NCBI GenBank assembly: GCA_963798455.1
Contig: CAWCTD010000003.1
Coordinates: forward strand, 124,001-188,000
Direction: 5' to 3'
Length of the DNA stretch: 64,000 bases
Source: CAWCTD01 sp963798455
Lineage (GTDB): Bacteria > Acidobacteriota > Terriglobia > Bryobacterales > Bryobacteraceae
Both the position numbers and the translations under genes were made by a program. Each line of letters starts with the position of its first letter. The stretch's first letter is position 1. Shown piece after piece: positions 46,187 to 54,159 of this stretch. A model generated the notes under the pieces. That model was given only the letters and a program-made list of their open reading frames with translations. It was not told the DNA's origin and did not search any database.

Positions 46187-46856
46187 TTATACGCTGTGGC
46201 CGGCGGTGGAGCCCGAGAACGCGCCAGAACCGACCGCTGGGTTTCGTGTTCCCATGAACTCCGGCATCGTGGCATGCCCCTCCTGCACAATCCCCTCTCT
46301 TCGCAGCACTTTCAGCGCGGTCAGCCACAGAATCTTCAGATCGAGCCAGGTGCTCCAGTTGTCCACGTACCAGACGTTCGAATTCGAACTTCTTCTCCCA
46401 GTCCAGCGTGTTGCGTCCGTTCACCTGCGCCCAGCCGGTGATCCCCGGCTTGACCTTGTGGCGTCGTCTTTGAAACGCGCTGTATCGTGGCAGGTACTCC
46501 GGCAACAGCGGCCGGGGGCCCACGAGACTTATGTCACCTTTGAGGACATTCCACAACTGAGGAAGTTCGTCCAGGCTTACTGCCCGGAGGACCCTGCCGA
46601 ACTTCGTTAGCCGCTGCTCGTCTGGCAGAAGGTTGCCGTGCGCGTCCTGGCTATCGGCCATCGTTCGGAACTTGTAGAGGTTGAACAGCCGGCCATCGCG
46701 GCCGGCGCGTTCCTGGCGAAACAAAGCGGGGCCGCTGCCGCTCACACGGATCGCAACGGCGACGAGAGCCAGAAGAGGCCAGCTAATCAACAACCCGAGG
46801 GCCGCCGCCAGGACATCAATCGCGCGTTTGAGCTTCTTGTTCGTCAGGCGGAACAT
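46187..46856 (-). CDS. Initiating sugar-phosphate transferase (PglC/WbaP C-terminal type), frameshifted
   Basis: Bacterial sugar transferase that moves a phospho-sugar to undecaprenyl phosphate. Seen: N-terminal re-entrant helix (RAIDVLAAALGLLISWPLLA), FRQERAGRDGRLFNLYKFRT, LDELPQLWNVLKGDISLVGP and PGITGWAQVNGR. After that the frame leaves the family, at GAACGTC on the coding strand (46373-46379 as GACGTTC). Restoring GACGTC gives FEFDVWYVDNWSTWLDLKIL and EGHATMPEFMG, the family end, and a stop at 46187: 222 aa. The unrestored frame runs to 46137 and would overlap the next gene. Its start overlaps the glycosyltransferase stop by 13 bp. Confidence 0.85.
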
Positions 46857-48190
46857 GGCAGGTCCTCGGCCACTCTGACAGAGCCATGCTGAGATGCGCT
46901 TGCCTGCCGGCCCAGCGGCAGTCCTCTGGCGGCAAGCAGCGCGGTGTACTCTTGAAGCAGCCCCGTCCAGATGACCGCGGGCTGGAACTTTCTCATGACT
47001 CGCCGGCGTCCGTTGATTCCCATCTGACGCCTTAACGTCGCGTCTTCGAGCACCCTTGAAACCGCAAGCGCCAGTGCCCTGGCATCGCGCGGCGGCACCA
47101 AGATACCCGTGTCCATATGGACAATCGCATCTACACAACCTGTGACCCTCGTCGCCACGACGGGGATCTCCATCGCGGCGGCTTCGAGGGGGACATTGGG
47201 GAGGCCTTCTCTGTAAGTCGGCAAGACAAGAAGGTCGAGCGCAGCGTAGTACTGGGCCAGTTCCCGTCGTTCGCCAACACGGTGCACTCGGGGATCAGAC
47301 CATAGACCGTCAAGGATGTGGCTCGGGACCGGGTCTTCATCTTCCACTGGGCCCACCAGCAGAAGGTGCGCCTGCGAGAAACTGGCTCTAATCTTGCTCC
47401 ACGCCTGGCTCAACTCGACGATCCCTTTGTCCCTTACAATCCGGCCGACGTAACCGATGAGCAGAGCAGTTGCCGGAATGCCGAGCTGCCGGCGGAGACG
47501 GGCGGCCGCCCTGAGGATTGCCGGTGTTCGGGAGTAACGCTGGCAGTCAACACCGTTGCTGCTACCTGCTCCGAGGACTGTAACTCTCTCCGGTTTCGTG
47601 ACACCCGTCACAGTCGCCTCCTCCATGAGCGAGGGACTGACCGCTATGACTCGGTGCGCGCACAGGCAGGCAGTCTTCTCAGCCCAAAGCAGCAGTGCCC
47701 GGCGGATCCCGGTGCTCGTTTGAAACCGAAACCCGTGAATCGTGTACACCCGAACCGGCACGCGTGCGAGAAGAGCCGCCAGGGCACCGAGCAGGCCAGC
47801 TTTGGGGGTGTGCGAATGCACGATCGTCGGCTTTAGCCGCCGAAAGAGACAGTAGAGGCGCGTCACCGTGCAGAGGTCCCTGAAAGGCGTCAACTTCCTC
47901 GAGATGGGTATGGTGTGGACCTCGATTCCGTGGTCCATCCGCACCCGGTCAACCAGCGGGCCCGGCGAGCAAACCCCGGCAACACGGAAACCCTGCCTCT
48001 TCATGAAGGGAATCTGACCCATAAAGAACGCGTGCAATGTTCCGGGCACAGTAGTCACATGAACCAGCAGAGGAAGCGTGCGGGCGATGTCCGCAGGATC
48101 TGAGAATTGTCGGTGGTTTGACGCCACAGCAAACCCTTCTCTACCCAGTACTGACTGGTAGACCAGCCCCAATCGGTGCCCTAGCCTCAT
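46844..48190 (-). CDS. Glycosyltransferase family 4 (PglA-like)
   Basis: 448 aa, GT-B fold. Seen: N-terminal TTVPGTLHAFFMGQIPFMKR, DIVHSHTPKAG-like SHTPKAGLLGALAALLARVP, and the GT4 donor site EGLPNVPLEAAAMEIPVVAT. It probably adds a second sugar to the lipid-linked first sugar. The start at 48190 is preferred since GGAAGG lies at the right distance; the frame is open to 48244. Confidence 0.88.
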   Translation of the reverse strand: MRLGHRLGLVYQSVLGREGFAVASNHRQFSDPADIARTLPLLVHVTTVPGTLHAFFMGQIPFMKRQGFRVAGVCSPGPLVDRVRMDHGIEVHTIPISRKLTPFRDLCTVTRLYCLFRRLKPTIVHSHTPKAGLLGALAALLARVPVRVYTIHGFRFQTSTGIRRALLLWAEKTACLCAHRVIAVSPSLMEEATVTGVTKPERVTVLGAGSSNGVDCQRYSRTPAILRAAARLRRQLGIPATALLIGYVGRIVRDKGIVELSQAWSKIRASFSQAHLLLVGPVEDEDPVPSHILDGLWSDPRVHRVGERRELAQYYAALDLLVLPTYREGLPNVPLEAAAMEIPVVATRVTGCVDAIVHMDTGILVPPRDARALALAVSRVLEDATLRRQMGINGRRRVMRKFQPAVIWTGLLQEYTALLAARGLPLGRQASASQHGSVRVAEDLPCSA

Positions 48191-48428
48191 AGCCATGCCC
48201 TTCCACGGGTGCCTGATGAGACTTCCAGACCTCTTGCCAAGCATGGATTTCTCTGGCCGTCAGCGGCGTCGCACGGTGCCGCAGCAGTCTGTGCCGGAGT
48301 CCGCTCACCACAGCGGCGCAATCCAGGCCGGCTTTGGCCCCGGCGATGGCGCCTTGCGCCAGCAAGGCCGGCCAGCGGCTGGGTCCAGCCAGGTTCCGGC
48401 GCAGGCATCGAAGCCAATACCGGGACAT
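48141..48428 (-). CDS. Possible small protein upstream of the GT4 gene
   Basis: A 95-aa frame (MSRYWLRCLRRNLAGPSRWP to GAGLPVSTG) overlapping the GT4 start by 50 bp. Basic and Ala-rich; no family. It may be a gene remnant in the 395-bp gap between the two glycosyltransferase genes. Confidence 0.25.
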   Translation of the reverse strand: MSRYWLRCLRRNLAGPSRWPALLAQGAIAGAKAGLDCAAVVSGLRHRLLRHRATPLTAREIHAWQEVWKSHQAPVEGHGYEARAPIGAGLPVSTG

Positions 48429-48585
48429 GAATACAACGTCTGAAATTGAAAGGGTAAGCAACATGCTGCGCCTATGATCTGCTATCTTTCTGAACTACGT
48501 GAGCAGCAGCCGACCGCGCATCGGCTGCAATCCCTGCCTGAGAAAGCGCAGTAACCTGTGGCGTGTTCTCATCGTGTTACCGTCA

Positions 48586-49506
48586 TCAACAAATAGAGGC
48601 GGCGCCAATCGCAAGGCGACTCGCATCAAGAACAGAATCCCAACCAGGTACAGAAGTTTGCCGCACGCATGCGATGACCGTGCGGACCACTTCGGAGTCC
48701 GCCTCTGATATCCCCTTGTGTCGATACTGAAAGAGTCTCTCTTGTGCGCCCCAGATGCCGGCAAACGCGTACGCGGAGGTCTTGGCGTATGTGTTGACAA
48801 TCTCGCACATTGACCAGTTCCACCCGAATCTCTTCGGCCCGTGCTGCAGTAGGGCCACGCGTTTCTCTCTGGCCGAAGCACAGTATGCCCGCCATCTGAA
48901 TCGACTACGGTAAAGCGTCAAAGGTTCAGGGATGTTAGCCGTTCCACCCAGAGTCCGCATCCACAATTCGTAGTCTTCTGCACGTGTAAACCCAGGGTTA
49001 TAAGGATTCTCCAAGAACCACGCCTTCCTGCCCATGATGGTGGGGTGCGAGAGGATCAGAGGCCCCTTGTGCGCACCAGGGCAGAATGCGGGCGTAACAC
49101 GTCCGACTGGAGTTGAATGTGCATCGATCAGGTAGGATCCGGTACCGATCACGGAGCACTCTGGGTGATCGAGCATATAGCGAAGTTGTCTTTCCAGTCG
49201 GGTCGGGTGCATAAGGTCGTCGGCGTGCAATTGAGCGATGTAATGTCCTCGTGCGTTCTCTGTGATCGTGTTCAGTCCATGCGCGATACCTCGATTAGGG
49301 CGCTGAAGAATCAACCGAACCCTAGGGTCCTGAACCGAGCACGCCAAGTCCAGGGATCCGTCCGTGGAGGCATCATCGAGGAGAATCAACTCCCACGAGC
49401 TGAGACTCTGCGCAAACACGGAGCGGATACTGAGCTCTAAATACGGCTTCGCGTTGAAGAACGGGATTCCGACTGTTACCAACGGTTCATTCCTGTTTGT
49501 CGCCAT
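48586..49506 (-). CDS. Glycosyltransferase family 2
   Basis: 306 aa, GT-A fold. Seen: VTVGIPFFNAKPYLELSIRS, ELILLDDASTDGSLDLA (donor Asp pair), and the metal site QLHADDLMHPTRL (DxD-like ADD). It likely adds a sugar to the repeat unit. ATG at 49506 preferred; an ATG six codons upstream is possible. Confidence 0.85.
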   Translation of the reverse strand: MATNRNEPLVTVGIPFFNAKPYLELSIRSVFAQSLSSWELILLDDASTDGSLDLACSVQDPRVRLILQRPNRGIAHGLNTITENARGHYIAQLHADDLMHPTRLERQLRYMLDHPECSVIGTGSYLIDAHSTPVGRVTPAFCPGAHKGPLILSHPTIMGRKAWFLENPYNPGFTRAEDYELWMRTLGGTANIPEPLTLYRSRFRWRAYCASAREKRVALLQHGPKRFGWNWSMCEIVNTYAKTSAYAFAGIWGAQERLFQYRHKGISEADSEVVRTVIACVRQTSVPGWDSVLDASRLAIGAASIC

Positions 49507-49529
49507 CACACCAATACCCCCCATTCATC

Positions 49530-49760
49530 CAGAGTTCTTTTGGCTTCCTGGCCGCCTTCGGTTGCTGCTTGCCTTCCTTGATCCACTGCTCCGCCGTCCT
49601 CCGCTCGCTGGCCGCCGTGCATTCTATCCTGACCAAAGTCTATGGGACTGGAACCTCTTACGCTGTGATGACGGCTCCACTGACACCAGCTCCAACGTGC
49701 GTTCCGCCTTGTGGAACGGCATGGCGATACTGGCCAAAGGATCGGGCAACTTCTTCTCCG
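49530..49760 (+). pseudogene. Glycosyltransferase family 2 remnant, opposite strand
   Basis: The + strand encodes DQSLWDWNLLRCDDGSTDTS SN in one frame, the GT2 hallmark (LLxDDGSTD). The upstream VLRSLAAVHS part is in another frame. Only about 70 codons remain, in the gap between the GT2 and polymerase genes and against the cluster's direction, so it is a decayed fragment. Confidence 0.4.
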
Positions 49761-51143
49761 TCATTGGTTGAATTGTGTTTTCAACGGATACACCCTCATT
49801 GGCTCTTGAGTGGCCGCCAGTCTGGTTATATGGGCCGGAACGCTGGCCGCAGCGTACACGAGGTTCGTCCGCGGCTTCCGCAGCGCCAGTGGCCGCCACA
49901 GGGCGTGAGGTCGTACGCCAGTAGCAACAAGCGCGGAGATCATACTCATTACGAACCACCAGTGACGCTGGTAGAGCGCTTCGATGCCCATGGACAACCC
50001 GAACATGCCAAGGTGTGCACTCAGGAGGGCGGACATTAGTACCTTTGGTGGGCCCACCATGGCTCGCAAACCGCCAATCGCACTGGTGAAGACTGAGCCC
50101 AGGAACCAATACAGCGCCGACAACCCCACAAGTCCCATTTCGGCAAGGAACCACAAGCTGGTGTTGTGAATGATGTTCGTTTCTCTCTGGGAGAATGCTC
50201 CGATCCCGATACCTAAGATCGGGCTCTGACGGAAGTCCTCCAAGACGCGAGCGGCAAGATATAAGCGAACGTCCACTTGTTCTTGCCGGTCGGCCAATGC
50301 TCCTATGAAAGCCCGGTCCTCAGTGCTGGCCCATCGAAGCCAGTAGGTCGCGCCAAAGAACCCCAGCAAGACGAGCGCCAGAACCGCGCGTTTGCTCAGG
50401 ACCATGCTTGTGCCAACAATGAAAGCGCACGCAAGCCATGCCGAACGGGAGAAGGTGAACAGTAAACTTGTCGCTAGCGTTGCCAGAACGAGTATGCCCA
50501 GCATTCCCCCGACCAGAGGCCGGCTGGAGCGATAGGTGACCAGTTGCAGAGCTAAAGCGCACGCCAGCAGGCCGCCATACGCGTTGGGGTCTACGAGGAG
50601 ACCGGAGAGCCTGTCACTTGGCTGGAGGAATGCGATCACAAAACCGAACCAGTGAGCTCCGATATATGTGGCCAGGAAAACGCAGTTCTGCAAGGACACG
50701 ACGACCACGAACAGCCGCATCAACCGACGGACATCCTCGGCGTGGTTCACCACGTTGGAGAAGAACCAATACAGCGCCAGCAATCCCATCAGTCCGCAGT
50801 ACTTGTTCAACAGCACATAGCGGGTCAGGCCACCGGTCCGGTACAACGTCGTCGCGAGCGAGATTGTCATGGCCAGCCAAAGACCGGCAAGGGCGCTTGC
50901 ATTGGACACTTTGTTAAATCGGTTCCTCGTCAGCGCTATCGCCACACACCCAATCGCTATGAACAAGTCGGCAGGCGCGATCCGGAAGTCGTATTGTGTT
51001 TCAAACTGAAACGGCATCAGCAGGATGCAGCATGCGGCGAGGATTCCTGGCCATTTCGCCGCACCACACGAACGAGTAAAGGGAGAGAACCTCCCGGCGA
51101 CTGCGACTCCTCTCTCATGGCGAGTTGAACGAAAAGGACTCAT
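49761..51143 (-). CDS. O-antigen polymerase/ligase-like membrane protein (Wzy type)
   Basis: 460 aa with about 11 membrane spans. The periplasmic loop carries DFRQSPILGIGIGAFSQRET and NIIHNTSLWFLAEMGLVGLS, the Wzy_C signature. Between flippase and glycosyltransferases it most likely polymerises the repeat unit. Starts 49 bp after the flippase gene ends. Confidence 0.85.
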   Translation of the reverse strand: MSPFRSTRHERGVAVAGRFSPFTRSCGAAKWPGILAACCILLMPFQFETQYDFRIAPADLFIAIGCVAIALTRNRFNKVSNASALAGLWLAMTISLATTLYRTGGLTRYVLLNKYCGLMGLLALYWFFSNVVNHAEDVRRLMRLFVVVVSLQNCVFLATYIGAHWFGFVIAFLQPSDRLSGLLVDPNAYGGLLACALALQLVTYRSSRPLVGGMLGILVLATLATSLLFTFSRSAWLACAFIVGTSMVLSKRAVLALVLLGFFGATYWLRWASTEDRAFIGALADRQEQVDVRLYLAARVLEDFRQSPILGIGIGAFSQRETNIIHNTSLWFLAEMGLVGLSALYWFLGSVFTSAIGGLRAMVGPPKVLMSALLSAHLGMFGLSMGIEALYQRHWWFVMSMISALVATGVRPHALWRPLALRKPRTNLVYAAASVPAHITRLAATQEPMRVYPLKTQFNQ

Positions 51144-51191
51144 TCCGGTTCGAATCAGATTATCTGGCTAGGTGACTGCCAATCTGGCTGT

Positions 51192-52547
51192 TTAGTTGGA
51201 GACGACAGACGGAGCAGCGGCGACGGTCCAGTGGGACGGTTGATGCCTGCGTAACGCCGCCGCCATCATTCCCAGAGCCAACAGCGCCTCCAGGGTCATA
51301 GCGCAGAGGGTGGAAATAGGTGCGCCCACAAGCCCCAGCTTCGGGATCAGAACAAGACTCAAGCCGCACGAGACCGTACTCACGGCTATGAAGAGCGGCA
51401 GTTGCGCCGCCAGCACCCGCATCGACGTGAGCCCGACGACCGCTAGCGACGCTACATAGGCCATGCCCGAGGAGAGCATCTGCCAGCAAAGCACATTCAC
51501 GTGCGAGGCGTAGGCCGCTTGGTAAAGCAATGTGAGCAGGGTTCGCCCTAACATGGCGGCGAGACACAAGCCCGCGAGACCGATACCCGCCGCCAGCACA
51601 AGCAACCGACATTGAATGGTGAGAAAGTCTTTCAGTTTGCGGTGTTCGAATAAGAAAGCCATCCGTGGGAGCGCCGCTTGCCCCGCTGCATTGATCACGA
51701 CGTTTCCTGCCTGTTGTAGATAGGCTATGGCACCGTAGATGCCCAAGGAGTAGCTGCCGAGATAATGCTCAACGGAGTATCGCGGCACCAAGAGGGCCAG
51801 CGAGGCGACGGCGCTGCCCACGCCAAGCGGCAAGGAGGTACGGCACATCTGAAAAAGCACATCCCTCTCCCGCCGGAGGCTCTGCCACCTGAATGAACTG
51901 GCCAGCAAGATTAAAGACGGTCCCGGCCGATGGCCCCGAAGAGCCGCGGCCCGATATGCATCACAAACCAGCATCACTAAGATCAATGCAGCCACCAAGG
52001 CCGAAACAGCACACACCAGGGACCGTGTAGCCCACAGTATCGAGGCGACCGCAGCTAGGGCAACGGGACCTTTCACCATCAAGGAAGTCGAAACCAGATC
52101 CAGGCGCTCCAGACGCTGGAAGTGGCCGTGTATGATGTCTGAGAGCGACTCTGCACCTTTTGCGATGGCCATGATGAAAATCACCGTGCGCGTGGCCGTG
52201 TCATATCTGACTAATAGAAGAATCGCCGAGATGGTGAGGATGCTCAGTCCGACGGTGATGAGCCGCAGCCGGACGTATTGCGCCAGAGAGTAGCGCCCAG
52301 CAACGTCAGTAGCCTGCACCTGGCGCAATTGGAGACCCGCCAGGAGGCTCACCGGCGCGGTCACAGCCAGACCCAGAACGAACTGCCCCACCATCTCAGG
52401 CGTGCCTAGTTTCGCGATCGCGGTGATCATGCCCCATTGCGACAAGGCGTAAACGAGGTTGCCGGCGAGCATCCATGCGGAGTTCAACCCCAATGAGGCA
52501 CGGGGCACCTCAGTCACCCCGTCTAGTGTGATACAGGATTCGCTCAT
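51192..52547 (-). CDS. Oligosaccharide flippase (Wzx-like, MOP superfamily)
   Basis: 451 aa with about 12-14 spans, N-terminal SAWMLAGNLVYALSQWGMIT and PEMVGQFVLGLAVTAP, typical of polysaccharide exporters. It should move the lipid-linked repeat unit across the inner membrane. The ATG at 52547 is chosen; the frame is open to 52646, but the extra residues (Pro-rich) are not family-like. Confidence 0.85.
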   Translation of the reverse strand: MSESCITLDGVTEVPRASLGLNSAWMLAGNLVYALSQWGMITAIAKLGTPEMVGQFVLGLAVTAPVSLLAGLQLRQVQATDVAGRYSLAQYVRLRLITVGLSILTISAILLLVRYDTATRTVIFIMAIAKGAESLSDIIHGHFQRLERLDLVSTSLMVKGPVALAAVASILWATRSLVCAVSALVAALILVMLVCDAYRAAALRGHRPGPSLILLASSFRWQSLRRERDVLFQMCRTSLPLGVGSAVASLALLVPRYSVEHYLGSYSLGIYGAIAYLQQAGNVVINAAGQAALPRMAFLFEHRKLKDFLTIQCRLLVLAAGIGLAGLCLAAMLGRTLLTLLYQAAYASHVNVLCWQMLSSGMAYVASLAVVGLTSMRVLAAQLPLFIAVSTVSCGLSLVLIPKLGLVGAPISTLCAMTLEALLALGMMAAALRRHQPSHWTVAAAPSVVSN

Positions 52548-52691
52548 GCCCTTTGCACCACGCAGTCCAATAAGAACACTGAGATGCGGGATCCGGTATG
52601 CCGGGATTTCAGGCACAACCGGCAACCCGCTACAGCGGTTGTTCAATCGTCCCGATACCCATCTCTAAGCGTTGTGGCGGTAGTACTTCTC

Positions 52692-52860
52692 TCAGTCCCC
52701 ATAGTGGCCGCCGCAATGTCCGTAGTAACCGCCTGTGGATGACTTCTGGTTGCTCGTTCAGGATCCTGCCGACCACCCTCGTCCCGTCCTCGCCGAAGCG
52801 TTGCGCGGCCGCCTGCGCCATGTCGCGTGCGGTCTGCCGGGGATCGATCATACACGGACA
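52692..52860 (-). pseudogene. Partial duplicate of the Wzc kinase C-terminus
   Basis: Reads QTARDMAQAAAQRFGEDGTR VVGRILN, near identical to the end of the kinase at 54160 (QTTRDMAQAAAQRFGEDGTR VIGTILN). A one-base shift after ILN leads to a Gly/Tyr tail (GGYYGHCGGHYGD) and a stop at 52692. No 5' part. It starts directly after the TIGR03790 gene, so that gene is flanked by two copies of the kinase end. Confidence 0.7.
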
Positions 52861-52878
52861 ACCTGTTGTCGTCGAACG

Positions 52879-54018
52879 TCACGGGAGCAATCTCGGCTTG
52901 TACAGCGGGTCTCCGACAAACACCATCTTCCAACCCAAGGTGGGACAGGACGCGTAGCTGGCTTCCCCGAACGTGGCGCCATTCCACATGCGGTTCAACA
53001 AGATGTCACCCGAGGCGTAGAAGTTGGCGTAGGGCTCGCTTGTGGCGCCCCAGGTGGCGGTAACGCCCCGCTCGAGCCACATCGGCACCCAGGCACTGGG
53101 TGTCAGGATGCGTATCGAGGAGGCCGTGTAAGAGGTCAGTTGACCGCCCACGGCCCCCGGCATGAAGCTGTAAACGTCGTTCACCTCCGGGCCGTACCAT
53201 CCCCAGGCCCACAGCGTGTCGGGGGCAGACATGATCATGTTCCCGGTCACTGTCTGGTCGTTCAACAGGCACTGCATGCCAGCGGCCACGCACAGATCGT
53301 AGGCCCTCTTCATACTTTGATCGAAGGGCGCGTAGGGCCCACCCGAGACATTGCGCCAGTCAAAGTAGCCTGTTCCCGAGTTCCGCGGGAGGCCGGCTTC
53401 CGCGGCCAGGGCCTTGTCCACCAGCCCGGCCGCAATCCGGGCGCTCGGCCCATCGAGTCGCGCCACCAGATAGAGCTGCCCGTGGAATGCGCCGAGGCGT
53501 AACGGCGCCGTACTTTGTGGATCGGCGTTGTACAGCGGGCTTTGCACATTCAATGCGGTCGCAAAGGTGGTGTCGAGAAGCGACAGGAAGGAATCAACCG
53601 AGAGTCCCGTCTGACCCATTGGGTGGTCCGTGATGTGAGTCGGTACACCGTAGGTGGTGACAATGTACTTGATCTTGCGGCTCGATCCCTTGTCCTCCAA
53701 GGACTGCAGGATTGGATCCCTGATCTCGGACAGGTAGGCCTGCCAGGAAACGTTCCAGCCGGCCCAGGTTCTTGGATCGCTGCTGCCGCCGCTGCGGATG
53801 TGCACGATGTTCCCGGCAGGGATGCCTCGCATGGCGGCATAGTACTCGCCAACATACTGGCTGGCGCCTTCGCCGTTCGTGCCGTCTTCCGGGGGCGTGT
53901 TGTCATTGACTACGATTAGGACATCTGAGTTGCCGCCTGGTTTGGCAGCGCGAAGTGGGGACAAGACAGACAAAAGCAGGGCTGCACAGCAGGCACCTAT
54001 GTGTAAGACTCGGTTCAT
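52879..54018 (-). CDS. Secreted TIGR03790-family protein
   Basis: 379 aa, signal peptide (1-24, cut near PLRAA). Body: SDVLIVVNDNTPPE, YYAAMRGIPAGNIVHI, YIVTTYGVPTHITDHP and GAVGGQLTSYTASSIRILTP, the pattern of TIGR03790, a family of exported proteins of unknown function frequent in Solibacter relatives. GAGGTGA precedes the ATG. It splits the exopolysaccharide cluster between the Wzc kinase and the flippase. Confidence 0.8.
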   Translation of the reverse strand: MNRVLHIGACCAALLLSVLSPLRAAKPGGNSDVLIVVNDNTPPEDGTNGEGASQYVGEYYAAMRGIPAGNIVHIRSGGSSDPRTWAGWNVSWQAYLSEIRDPILQSLEDKGSSRKIKYIVTTYGVPTHITDHPMGQTGLSVDSFLSLLDTTFATALNVQSPLYNADPQSTAPLRLGAFHGQLYLVARLDGPSARIAAGLVDKALAAEAGLPRNSGTGYFDWRNVSGGPYAPFDQSMKRAYDLCVAAGMQCLLNDQTVTGNMIMSAPDTLWAWGWYGPEVNDVYSFMPGAVGGQLTSYTASSIRILTPSAWVPMWLERGVTATWGATSEPYANFYASGDILLNRMWNGATFGEASYASCPTLGWKMVFVGDPLYKPRLLP

Positions 54019-54159
54019 GCTTGTTTCACCTCTATTCGTGATCTGCGGGATTTTCCGTATGCGAGATTCTTATCGGCTGCCCGGTCGCAAGTTCTACTTG
54101 CCTGTTGCCGATGTACCCTACGCTGCCGCACATAAGAACCTTTGGGCTGCAACCCCAGA

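Noticed and set aside
46137..46400. C-terminal part of the uncorrected sugar-transferase frame as a real novel tail
   Set aside because: The alternative frame after the GAACGTC site gives the conserved family end, and the uncorrected frame would overlap the next gene.
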